NCBI GenBank assembly: GCA_963732595.1
Contig: CAVSZZ010000002.1
Span: forward strand, 2,418,001-2,482,000
Length of the DNA stretch: 64,000 nucleotides
From: JAFGXF01 sp963732595
Lineage (GTDB): Bacteria; Chloroflexota; Anaerolineae; Anaerolineales; Anaerolineaceae
Direction: 5' to 3'
Shown: positions 46,438 to 55,800 of the stretch, piece after piece
Position numbering within the stretch: the first letter of the stretch is position 1
Layout of the letters: every line of letters begins with the position of its first letter
Made by a program: the position numbers and the translations under genes
The notes under the pieces: model-generated
Seen by the model: only the letters and a program-made list of their open reading frames with translations
What the model was told of the DNA's origin: nothing
Databases searched by the model: none

Positions 46438-47714
46438 GGTTTGGCAACTTTAAGGCGGGGAAGCGGGATTCGGCGGTCCTCAAAGAAGAACAACAGAAAG
46501 CCAGTCAAACGGATGCCGGCACTGATCAACAGGGCACCTGACAATCCGATTACGTCTGCCAGCGCGGAGCCGATCAATGGGGAAAAGATCGTTGATAGAT
46601 ACTGAATGCTCTGGGCGAAGGAAACGAAAATGGCACTCCGGTCATCCGGAATACGACGCATTAATTCATCAAAAAACACCAGATCAAGGCCGGACATAAA
46701 AATACCGGCAAAGACCGATATCACAACAATGACCCAATCCGTGCTGGTTAATGCCACCATGGCAGGGTAGAAACTAACACCCAGGGTGGTCCAGAGTAAA
46801 ACATTGCGGGGACCTCGCTTGCGGGATTGTTTTGACCAGAAAAAATAGCCAATGATCAAGGTGATGGTGGTCGCCATGGTATATGCGGAGATCCAGCCGT
46901 CTGATGCTTTGACCTCGCGGACGTAATAAAGGGGAAACAGGGGCGCTGCAAATGCCGAGCCGGTCAAAAACACAAACCGTTTGATGATGAATGTACGGAA
47001 AGGTTTGTTTGAGAGGATATCCTTGAAATAGACATGGATCCTTTCGCCAAGCTTGCCATGGGAGGTGGGTACAGGTGGGGGATTATCCGGAATACGGATC
47101 CGGCTGGAAAACAAGTAGGACAATAACCCACCAATGGAGAGCACCATAAAGACGATCTGGTAGTTGAAAGGAAAACCCAGTCGGTTGAGCACCTGGCCGA
47201 CGATGAGTATCATGGTGGATGTGGTGACGCCCATGACTGACCAGCGGCGGGTCATCAACTCGAAGCGCGATTCCGGTCCTGCCACCGCATTCATGACCAC
47301 TGAAAAACAGATCGCAACGATCGTCTGAGGCAGGGTGGCGGCCGCCCAAATAAAGAGAATGGCTGTGATGAGCTGATCACCTTCAAAGAAGAAAGGCACG
47401 ATGCCGGTTAACGCATAGGATGAAACGACCAGCAGCCTGGCAAAACTGAACCAGGGCACCACGTTCTTCTGCCGCTGCAACATGCGCCCGGCGATCAGAG
47501 CGAAGATCAATCCAGTTACGGCCGGCATGGCGGTTAACAAGCTGACCTGGAGGTTTGTGCCACCCAAGCGGGCCAGGAAAACCGGCAGGAAGGGGCTGGC
47601 AGCGTTTGCTAATCCAATTCCGATGCCATCGATTTGGACATAGAGAAAATTTTTACGGTCTACGGATGCAGGAATGTTGGGATTGGTAAACCAGTGAAGG
47701 AGACTCACAGCCAC
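46434..47714 (-). CDS. MFS transporter
   Basis: A 426-residue major facilitator with about 12 hydrophobic segments and a basic cytoplasmic loop in the middle (residues about 190-230). The start has GIGIGLANAASPFLPVFLARLGG, typical of helix 1-2 of MFS proteins. The substrate is not known; its operon with a sugar kinase points to a sugar or nucleoside. The gene is first in its transcript and divergent from NUDIX. Confidence 0.86.
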   Translation of the reverse strand: MAVSLLHWFTNPNIPASVDRKNFLYVQIDGIGIGLANAASPFLPVFLARLGGTNLQVSLLTAMPAVTGLIFALIAGRMLQRQKNVVPWFSFARLLVVSSYALTGIVPFFFEGDQLITAILFIWAAATLPQTIVAICFSVVMNAVAGPESRFELMTRRWSVMGVTTSTMILIVGQVLNRLGFPFNYQIVFMVLSIGGLLSYLFSSRIRIPDNPPPVPTSHGKLGERIHVYFKDILSNKPFRTFIIKRFVFLTGSAFAAPLFPLYYVREVKASDGWISAYTMATTITLIIGYFFWSKQSRKRGPRNVLLWTTLGVSFYPAMVALTSTDWVIVVISVFAGIFMSGLDLVFFDELMRRIPDDRSAIFVSFAQSIQYLSTIFSPLIGSALADVIGLSGALLISAGIRLTGFLLFFFEDRRIPLPRLKVAKP

Positions 47715-47776
47715 GATTATACCCTTACACTTTACCGGATATCGTTATATCGACACGGAATTACCTTCATGCTAAA

Positions 47777-48454
47777 ATGACAAACGTGATGATGGCAAAA
47801 ATTCCAGAACAACCGAACTCAACGTGGATGACTTGGGCGCAGGAGATACGTGCAATCGGACAAACCGGCTTATATTTTTCCAAAACAGTAAAACAAAGTG
47901 AAATTAGTGCGGTGTTCGATCAACAACGGTATTCGCGTTTAGTGGAACTGAGTGCCGAAATTATCGAGAAACACAGCGATATTTCAAAAACCACCTTGCT
48001 CAATTCATTTACCAGGGAAGCCGGATATATAACGCCCAAGATCGATGTTAGAGCTGCTATCTTTGATGTTAATAAAATCCTGCTTGTATTAGATAGGAAA
48101 GACCAAACGTGGTCGATGCCAGGCGGGTATGCAGATATCAATGAACCTCCTTCAAAGATGGTGGAGCGGGAAGTGCTTGAGGAAAGCGGCATCATTGCGA
48201 AGGCGGTAAGGATCGTCGGGATTTATGAATCCAACCGGGACCGGAAACCACTTTCGGTATTTTATGCTTACCGGATCATCTTCCTATGCAGAATGATTGG
48301 AGGAGAACCGCGAGGCAGTGAAGAAACGTCTTCAGTAATTTTCTTCCCTATTGATCAGCTGCCAAAGTTGGCTGGTCCACGGACAAACTCGTTTCATGTT
48401 GCGGAAGCCTTTCAACATCATATTAACCCTGACAGACCAGCTTATTTTGAGTGA
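47777..48454 (+). CDS. NUDIX hydrolase with N-terminal helical domain
   Basis: A 225-residue protein. Residues 1-85 are helical (WAQEIRAIGQTGLYFSK..), as in the NUDIX_4-type ADP-ribose pyrophosphatases of the YjhB group. Residues 90-215 carry the Nudix box, GGYADINEPPSKMVEREVLEESGI, split here as GGYADIN then EREVLEESG. The likely substrate is a nucleoside diphosphate linked to a small group. It lies 6 bases upstream of the aminohydrolase gene. Confidence 0.88.
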   Translation: MTNVMMAKIPEQPNSTWMTWAQEIRAIGQTGLYFSKTVKQSEISAVFDQQRYSRLVELSAEIIEKHSDISKTTLLNSFTREAGYITPKIDVRAAIFDVNKILLVLDRKDQTWSMPGGYADINEPPSKMVEREVLEESGIIAKAVRIVGIYESNRDRKPLSVFYAYRIIFLCRMIGGEPRGSEETSSVIFFPIDQLPKLAGPRTNSFHVAEAFQHHINPDRPAYFE

Positions 48455-48460
48455 GAAAAA

Positions 48461-49615
48461 ATGCTAATTACCAATGCGTCCATTGTCACATGGGAAGAGT
48501 CAAACAAGATTATCGAGAATGGGGCCATTGCCATTCATGATGGAGCTATCCTGGAGACCGGGCCAGATTCTGACTTGAAGCGGAAGTATGCCGATGAGGA
48601 TGTGCTGGATGCGCATGGGAGCTATGTCATGCCGGGAAATATCTGTGCACATACCCATTTTTATGGCGCCTTTGCACGCGGGATGGCAATTCCGGGGGAA
48701 GCTCCCAAAGGATTTGTTGAGATCTTGGAAAAATTATGGTGGCCCCTGGATAGATCGCTCGGTATGGAAGCGATTAAGTATTCAGCACTGGTCTGCCAGG
48801 TCGATGCCATCCGGCATGGCACAACCACGTTGATCGATCACCATGCCTCGCCCAATGCATTGGAAGGCTCTCTGGATGAGATCCGTAAAACAGTTGAAGC
48901 CTCAGGTTTAAGGGTTGCCCTGTCGTACGAGGTGACCGACCGGGATGGAATGGAAAAAGCAGAAGCTGGTATTGCCGAGAATGCCAGGTTCATTCACTCA
49001 TTAATCGATCGGCCAGATCCACACCTGAGGGCAACTTTTGGTCTGCATGCCAGCTTGACTTTAAGCGATGAGACACTTAAGAAAGCGCGAAAATCATGCC
49101 CGGATGATATCGGGATGCATATTCATGTGGCTGAAGGCCTGGCAGATGAGGAAGATAGCCTGAGAAAAACAAAAATGCGCGTAGCCAATCGGTTAAATCG
49201 GCACGGGATATTGAATGAACATGCGATTTTGGCCCATGCGGTGCATGTAGACGATGAGGAAATGGATCTCATCAACCGGTCAGGAGCCTGGGTGACCCAC
49301 CAGCCACGCTCAAACATGAATAATGCGGTGGGATTACCTCGAATCGAAAAAATGATGGAGATGGGAATAAAGGTTGGCCTGGGAAATGATGGCTTTTCAA
49401 ATGCCATGTGGGAGGAGTGGAAAGCCGCTTACCTCAGTGCACATCGAAAGGCCATTGGTGATGATCGGATCGCCCAGCGGATCGCTATCTGGAATGATAT
49501 GGGCAGCATCCAACAGCTCCCGGTGCTTGAGTCGGCACAGAGCGCACTGCTCGCGGTAGGCGTCAATGACCCTCTCCCGGAAAATCCTCTGATGGAGGCG
49601 TACCTTAACGGTTGA
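48461..49615 (+). pseudogene. ssnA: SsnA-like amidohydrolase, 3'-truncated
   Basis: A metal-dependent amidohydrolase close to the SsnA/TrzN group. It has CAHTHFYGAFARGM near residue 63, TLIDHHASP near residue 127, GLHASLTLSD, HIHVAEG, AHAVHVDD and GNDGFSN. Homology-like sequence stops at KAAYL (about 49,435). The remaining 60 residues are a readthrough of the antisense strand of an HNH gene, so the normal 110 or so C-terminal residues are missing. SsnA (about 442 residues) is associated with selenium and purine metabolism. The gene is probably non-functional here or marks a chimeric join. Confidence 0.82.
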
Positions 49616-50133
49616 AGTAACATCGATTCGCCGCGCATCGAGCACCAGCGTCTACAAATAATGATAAATCAGACGAACCATTAAGCTTCATGAACTGTTC
49701 GTCATCAGCCTCAACTATGACACTGGAAGAAATGGGGTCATCCCTTTATTATGTAAACAGGCCAGACCGCAAAATATCTACCCGGAACAGGACTAAAAAA
49801 ATATATCAGTGGTACATTGTCACGCATTGCATTGAGAAGCCACACATTATCCCTATGAGTTGGATCATTACCACGATAGTGATATTTAATCAGGCCATCC
49901 TTCCCTACACTATCATCATAGAGGCTTTCAGATGTTGTCGTTATAGAAAGTGGATATTCTGACATAATTTTCGGTTTCCATATGCCAGATGGCCCTAGTA
50001 ATGTAATGCGGTGTCCATCAACCTCTAAACCAGTGGCGAGCATTTCTCTTGGTAGCACATCGCCATGGATGGCGACCTGTTCATGAAGCCAGTTAAAGGC
50101 TGCGGTGCGGTATTTGGTATCTGATATATTCAT
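49436..50133 (-). pseudogene. HNH nuclease remnant (frameshifted, 3'-truncated)
   Basis: An HNH endonuclease of the putative-restriction type. The N-terminal domain (YRTAAFNWLHEQVAIHGDVLPREML) and a middle segment (YIIKGDDPISSS) lead to VKVRLHQRIFRERVI, CALCRLKHRELLDAAHIIPDSDP and NGLSMC. After that the usual KLHHAAFD histidines and the last 80 residues are missing, because the SsnA-like gene begins in the opposite direction. Two one-base shifts (near 49,740 and 49,645) are also needed. The missing final His/Asn pair makes it inactive as it stands. Confidence 0.8.
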
Positions 50134-50141
50134 AAGAATAC

Positions 50142-51407
50142 TTAATCTCTTCCCATCGCCAGATCAAGAAACGGCTTTAAGGCCAGTATCGATTCCACAA
50201 ACAGATTAATCGATTTAGAACTGCTTATGGTTTTGCATTTGTCATAAGAAAATTCAACACCAACTTGAATTTGCAGGTTTGATTTTTTATTGCGCATGAC
50301 ATCAAAAGCGGCATTCAACCATTGGTGTTGTTGTTTCACAGGGTTGTTCCCTCCGGTTTTAAATGCGGTCCTCAAATCAAATTCCAATTCGGCATCTACA
50401 CTCGGGATCGTATCCCGTTGGCTTTTATAATGCCGCTGCACAATTCTTATGAATGGCCTGGCGCCGGATTCAATTTTAATTACCGGCTGCAAGTTCTGGA
50501 CCATGTTAAGCAGTACTGTGCTGAAAGAACTTATGTCATTTTTGAAAATATTATTGAATATATCTCTTTTTACGCCATGGGGAATTGTAATTGAAACACC
50601 CGCATCAGTATTACGGATGCCTAAAGTGACATGCGGATAGTGCGTAAATGCTTGAGCGCCATGTGCTTCAATTATGTTTATAAAATCCCAAACTGCGTAC
50701 CCTTTCTGGCCGGTAATTGCACCCCTGCCCATTGAATGCGGGTCAAGCCCCATTTCTTTAATTAGCTTTTTGTTGGCTTTCAGCTCTACCATAAGCAGCT
50801 TCAGCAATCTCTTCGCTTCCGGGTATGAATAGGGATTGTCATTGTTAAAATGTATACCGGTGAACCTGGTCAATGTACCTTCTTTTAGAGATTCATTTTT
50901 TATCATTTTTGCCTCTGCTACCTCAAAATATCCGGTAAACTCTTTTGCCCATATTGATTTTTGTATATGTGTATAGCCCCATTCGTAGATTTCACTCCAT
51001 GTTTTGATGAATGAATGCGCGGGGAGCTTCGAGTCATTATTATCCGTATTGATAACCAGCAACTGTATATCCTCATAACCGCGGTTCTTCAGGGTATTGA
51101 TATGCCTGTTCAATTGATTTTCTGAAACCTTTGATGCGACTTTACTTTCGATGATAAGTATCCAGCCATCTTCTGTATATATACAGGCGTCCGGCAGGCC
51201 CTTGCGGATGGCTTCGTCCTCTGATTCTTCAAGCTGGTCCGGTAATGACTGCTCTATTACATGTATTTTTTCTTTTTTGGCAATTGAATGGCCGGTAGTC
51301 CATTTTATAAAATCGCGCAGAAGATACTGGTCCTGGGCGATGCTGGAGACAAGGGCGTGGGTTAGGCGGTTTTCAGGTTGGGAATACTGGTCGAAGATAT
51401 TGCGCAT
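50142..51407 (-). CDS. PD-(D/E)XK nuclease-fold protein
   Basis: A 421-residue protein. In residues 60-120 LPDACIYTEDGWILIIESKV has the D...ExK spacing of the PD-(D/E)XK core, followed by QLNRHINTLKNRGYEDIQLLVI. The second half is mixed alpha/beta with no known motif. Similar proteins appear in defence islands, but no system name comes from the sequence. It starts 4 bases after the stop of the upstream gene and lies 9 bases before the HNH remnant, all on one strand. GC is lower than in the chromosome part. Confidence 0.72.
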   Translation of the reverse strand: MRNIFDQYSQPENRLTHALVSSIAQDQYLLRDFIKWTTGHSIAKKEKIHVIEQSLPDQLEESEDEAIRKGLPDACIYTEDGWILIIESKVASKVSENQLNRHINTLKNRGYEDIQLLVINTDNNDSKLPAHSFIKTWSEIYEWGYTHIQKSIWAKEFTGYFEVAEAKMIKNESLKEGTLTRFTGIHFNNDNPYSYPEAKRLLKLLMVELKANKKLIKEMGLDPHSMGRGAITGQKGYAVWDFINIIEAHGAQAFTHYPHVTLGIRNTDAGVSITIPHGVKRDIFNNIFKNDISSFSTVLLNMVQNLQPVIKIESGARPFIRIVQRHYKSQRDTIPSVDAELEFDLRTAFKTGGNNPVKQQHQWLNAAFDVMRNKKSNLQIQVGVEFSYDKCKTISSSKSINLFVESILALKPFLDLAMGRD

Positions 51408-51410
51408 GGC

Positions 51411-52493
51411 TTAGAAACTCTGCGGCACAAGGCCAAGCCTGTTTATTGTTTCATTAACAAATGCAAGAGAATCGTACACCCTCAATACTTCCTCATAATC
51501 CCAATATTTGATTTTCTTACTGAGACTAACTACATCAGCTGAATGTTTTTTAATTTTTTCAAGCTGTTCAATATCGGAAACCGCGACAACACCTTGAACT
51601 GCCGGGTTATTGAGAGCTTTCAAGAGGTTGACAATTAGGCTGTCGATAGAGCCTTTTGTCTGAACCTCGAACACATATAATATCCTTCCCATATTCCCTA
51701 CTTTCATTTCCCATACCGTATCAACCTTAGAGCCTTCCGCAACCTTCTGTTCCGTCCGAGCATCAAAACCAAGGAACGCACCAATTTCTTCGAGTTTATC
51801 TCTAATATCATTATGCTTGAATACGTTGACATCGGGTTTTTCTTTTTCAGTTATATCAGGCTTTTCGTCTTCGCCTTCCTTTTCTTTCTCAGGCGAGATC
51901 TGCAGCTCATCCCACATAAAATAATCGACGACTAACAGATCGGCCTCTTCAACGCCCTCCTCCCTCATAATCAACAGAATCTCTTTTGCGATAGCACACA
52001 GATCCCTGTATTTCTCACCTGTGATCTGGTAATCATATTTTGGTATAGCCTCTATACCCAGGTATTGAAATGCGTTATTTGCTTTTCTGTTCCAGATCAT
52101 ACATTGATCGGGATGGACATGGCACAGCAATTCGCTTACCATTGCAGGGCCCAATCCCTTGATTTTCATACGGAAGGTATCCCATCTCTTTTCAAGAGGT
52201 TCACCGGACCAGAGCAGTTCGGCCAACTGTTTTCTCAACGTATCAAAACCATTATCGTTAATTATTTTATCAGCCACATATTGCTTGTTCCCCCAAATAA
52301 GCATGGCCCAGAGTTTCGACAAATACTCGGCGAATTCTTCCTCTGTCATTTTTAGAATTTTTTCTTTGGTGTAGCCCTGGTAAAAAGATTTGCGAGCTTT
52401 CCTTTCTTCGATGTCATTAAAGTAATGATCTTTGTTTTTAATCTGGTTTTGTTTATACTGTTGGATGTGACTCTTGAGGAGGGTAGTATTCAT
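51411..52493 (-). CDS. HhH-domain protein with nuclease-like C-terminus
   Basis: A 360-residue protein. The N-terminal half has a helix-hairpin-helix-like stretch (KIKGLGPAMVSELLCHVHPDQC, then IWNRKANNAF) similar to DNA-glycosylase-like DNA binding. A charged, Glu/Lys-rich linker (residues about 205-225) leads to a C-terminal alpha/beta domain (DTVWEMKVGNMGRILYVFEVQTKGSID) in which E..FEVQTKG resembles a degenerate PD-(D/E)XK core. I do not recognise a named family. It is close-coupled to the PD-(D/E)XK gene, so the two may form a two-protein system (inference). Confidence 0.65.
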   Translation of the reverse strand: MNTTLLKSHIQQYKQNQIKNKDHYFNDIEERKARKSFYQGYTKEKILKMTEEEFAEYLSKLWAMLIWGNKQYVADKIINDNGFDTLRKQLAELLWSGEPLEKRWDTFRMKIKGLGPAMVSELLCHVHPDQCMIWNRKANNAFQYLGIEAIPKYDYQITGEKYRDLCAIAKEILLIMREEGVEEADLLVVDYFMWDELQISPEKEKEGEDEKPDITEKEKPDVNVFKHNDIRDKLEEIGAFLGFDARTEQKVAEGSKVDTVWEMKVGNMGRILYVFEVQTKGSIDSLIVNLLKALNNPAVQGVVAVSDIEQLEKIKKHSADVVSLSKKIKYWDYEEVLRVYDSLAFVNETINRLGLVPQSF

Positions 52494-52621
52494 CTGGTTA
52501 TACCTTTTTTTATTTAATAATCATATTAATTCTTATCATTATTCACCTAAACAAAATTATCACCCCTTCACATCCTCGGCAATCGCCGCGAACTGCTCCA
52601 GGGCGGCCTCCCTGCTATACC

Positions 52622-55600
52622 TTAACTATAACAAGTCCCATCCTCCGCCACCCTCAACAAGCCGCTTCTGGAGGAATACCCCGCACTCTCCTCATCGCAC
52701 AGCAGCTCTGCCTGTTCCATAACGGTCTTGATGGCGGCAGGCTGCTGATCTGGCGGATACCCGTACTTTTTAAGCAGGCGCCGGATGATGGTGCGCATCC
52801 TGGCCCGCACGCTTTCTTTCAGGTTCCAGTCTATGGTGATATTCTTGCGAATGGCGTCGGCAAGATCGTGAGCGATCTGCTTGAGTATCTCATCGCCCAT
52901 GATTGTCACGGCCGCGTCGCTCACGCACAGTGCATCGTAGAAGGCCAGCTCGTCCTCGCTCAGGCCCAGGGCCTCACCACGCCGTGTTGAGGCATCTATG
53001 TCCTGCGCCATTTTGATAAGCTCTTCTATTATCTCAATATTGGTAATTCCCTGGTTTATGTACCTCTGCAGGGCCTCTTTCAGACGATCCGAGAACTTTT
53101 TTGATTCAACGAGCTGTTTCCGGGACATGAATTTGATCTTTCCCTCTATGAGCCGTTTCAGCAGTTCAGCGGCGAGGTTCTTCTGCTTGAGCCCCCGCAT
53201 CTCCTCCAGGAACTTCTCGGAAAGAATGGACAATTCGGGCCTGTCGATGTGAAGGGCCTCGAACACGTCGATGACCTCTTCGGATATAATGGACTTCGAC
53301 ACCAGCTGGTTAACCGCAAACTCGATGTCTTCACGGGTCTTGCCGGTCTTCTTGAATATGTTCTCCTGCCGTATCTTGATGACGCTGGCCTTCACTGCCT
53401 TGAAGAAGCCAATCTCCAATGCCACGGCCTTTGCCTCGGATGACGTGGCACAGAGGGAATGGGCCTTTTCAAGCTCCGCCGTAGTCTTGAGGAAAGCCAG
53501 CTCCTGGTCTTTTACCAGGCCCATGATGAAGTTCACGGCGTCTATGATCACCTGCATCCGCCGCGCAGGGCTGCCGCTTATAAAACCGGAATAATCGAAC
53601 TTGTGTAAAATGCCTTTGATGATTTCATACTTCTCCCGCATGACCGCCACGGCCCGGGAGGTGTCGATGCCTGCTGTATCGCGGTCCGATTCCGTGTACT
53701 GGGCCAGGGCCTGTTTCAGGTAATAGGCTATGCCCAGGTAATCGACGACAAGACCGCCCTCCTTGTCTTCAAAGACCCTGTTGACCCGCGCGATGGCCTG
53801 CATAAGGGTGTGCCCCCGCATGGGCTTGTCCAGGTACATTGTATCGAGAGAAGGCACGTCGAACCCGGTAAGCCACATGTCGCGCACGATGACGATCTTG
53901 AGGTCATCCTCCACCTTCTTCATGCGCTTGGCCATCTCCTCGCGCTTCTGCTTGGTGCGCACATGGGGCCTATACCGCTCCGGATCGCTGGCGGAGCCGG
54001 TCATGACCACTTTTATCTTTCCCTTGTCGTCATCATTGCTGTGCCACAGGGGCCGGAGCTTCACTATCTCCTCATACAGGGCAACGGCAATGCGGCGCGA
54101 CATGACCACGATCATGGCCTTGCCGAAATGGTCCTTTTCGCGCGTCTCGTAGTGGTCAACGATGTCCTTTGCCAGCTCCCGGATACGGCTATCGGCCCCT
54201 ACCACGGCTTCCATCCGCGCCCATTTGGTCTTCAGCCTGTCCTTGTAGGTTTCTTCCTGGTACTCGGTTATCTCCTCGAACTCGTCGTCAAGGAAGGATT
54301 CAGCCTCATCGTCAATGGAAAGCTTGATGATTCTGCTTTCATAGTAGATGCGCACCGTGGATTTGTCTTCCACGGAGCGGGTCATGTCATAGATGTCGAT
54401 ATAATCGCCGAAGACCGCCCTGGTGCTTTTGTCCTCCAGGTCGATGGGGGTGCCGGTAAAGCCTATAAATGAAGCATTGGGAAGGGCGTCGCGCATATAC
54501 TTGGCGTACCCGAACTTCACTTCCGATGCGTCCCTCCCCTTCACAATGCGCACCTCTGCGCTGAAGCCGTACTGGCTCCGGTGCGCCTCGTCCGCTATGA
54601 CGATAACGTTTGTCCGGTCCGTAAGCAGGGGAAAAGTGTCCTCCTCTTCAAAGGGCGAAAACTTCTGTATGGTGGTGAAGATGATGCCGCCCGATTCAAC
54701 GGAAAGAAGCTCACGGAGCTCCGCCCTTGTCTGAGCCTGTTTGGGCGCCTGCCGCAGCAGGCCGGCAGATTTACCGAAGGTGCCGAAAAGCTGGTCATCC
54801 AGGTCGTTCCGGTCGGTAAGAACAATGATGGTAGGATTGTTCATGGCCAGCACCAGCTTGGCCGTGTAAAATACCATGGTAAGGCTTTTCCCCGACCCCT
54901 GGGTATGCCACACCACGCCGATCCGCCGGTCGCCCCTGGCGGCAACGGCCTTTTCAGTGTTTTCCAGCGCCCTGTTTACCGCATGGTACTGGTGGTACCC
55001 GGCGAGGATCTTGACGATCTCCTTGCCGTCGTCCTGAAACAGGAGAAAGTGCTTTATGATGTCGAGAAAACGCTCCCTGGTGAACATCCCCTTTATGAGG
55101 GTGGCAAGCTGGGGTTCCGCAAGGGACCGTATCTGCCCCCCCTCATCGGCCCGCCACGACATGAAGCGCTCATAGTTCGAGGTTATGGTGCCCGCCTTTG
55201 CAAGAAGGCCGTCGCTGATGACACTGAAACTGTTATACACAAAGAGGGAGGGTATTTCTGGATATAGGTCTGTATCTGTTTAAAGGCCTTTTCGTCGTTG
55301 GCTTCTTCGCTGGACGCGCTCTTTAACTCGAATACGACAAGGGGAATGCCGTTCAGGAAGATGACGATGTCGGGCCGCCGGTTATGGCTGTTTTCTATGA
55401 CCGTAAACTGATGAACCGCCGCCCAGTTGTTGTTCTCGGGATTATCAAAATCAAAGAGCCATGCTTTATCTGTCTTGACGCTCCCGTCCGGCCGCTTGTA
55501 CTGCACGTCAATGCCGTCGGTGATCATCTTCTGGACATTGCGGTTGTTCACTATAAGCGAGGGATGTTCCGGTATGGTAATTTTTCGCAGGGCCTCTTCG

Positions 55601-55800
55601 ATTGCCCCGGCAGGTATCTTTTTGTTTATTGTTACAAGGGCATCACGGAGCCGGTTTTCCAGTATCGGGGAGGCGTAATCCCTGCGCTCGGGTTTGTCTC
55701 CGTCAAGGGCGATGTCGGGACCGAAGATTATCTCGTATCCGAGGTCCTTGAACCACTCAAGCGCGGCGTGTTCGAGCTGGTATTCGGTGAAGTTATGCAT
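52622..55800 (-). CDS. hsdR: type I restriction endonuclease R subunit (one frameshift)
   Basis: The ATP-driven DNA-translocating cleavage subunit. The N-terminal nuclease has RPDIVIFLNGIPLVVFELKSA (D..ExK). The helicase has Walker A HTQGSGKSL, DEAH box VIADEAHRSQYG, SAT-like GFTGTPI and motif VI QAIARVNRV. The C-terminal helical region binds the methylase. The two frames join near 55230 (QKYP then SLFVYNSFSV). The ATG at 55800 overlaps the hsdS stop by 8 bases. The C-terminus may also be disturbed: a second plausible tail (REAALEQFAAIAEDVKG) reads on to about 52560. Confidence 0.92.

Noticed and set aside
49397..49645. A separate 82-residue HNH gene at the end of the SsnA-like gene
   Set aside because: Together with 49,738-50,133 it forms one longer frameshifted HNH gene; its first codons and its last 13 residues are not family sequence.
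53810..54472. 220-codon plus-strand frame inside hsdR (and similar at 54581-55267)
   Set aside because: These are shadows of the GC-rich helicase gene; the minus strand carries all helicase motifs.
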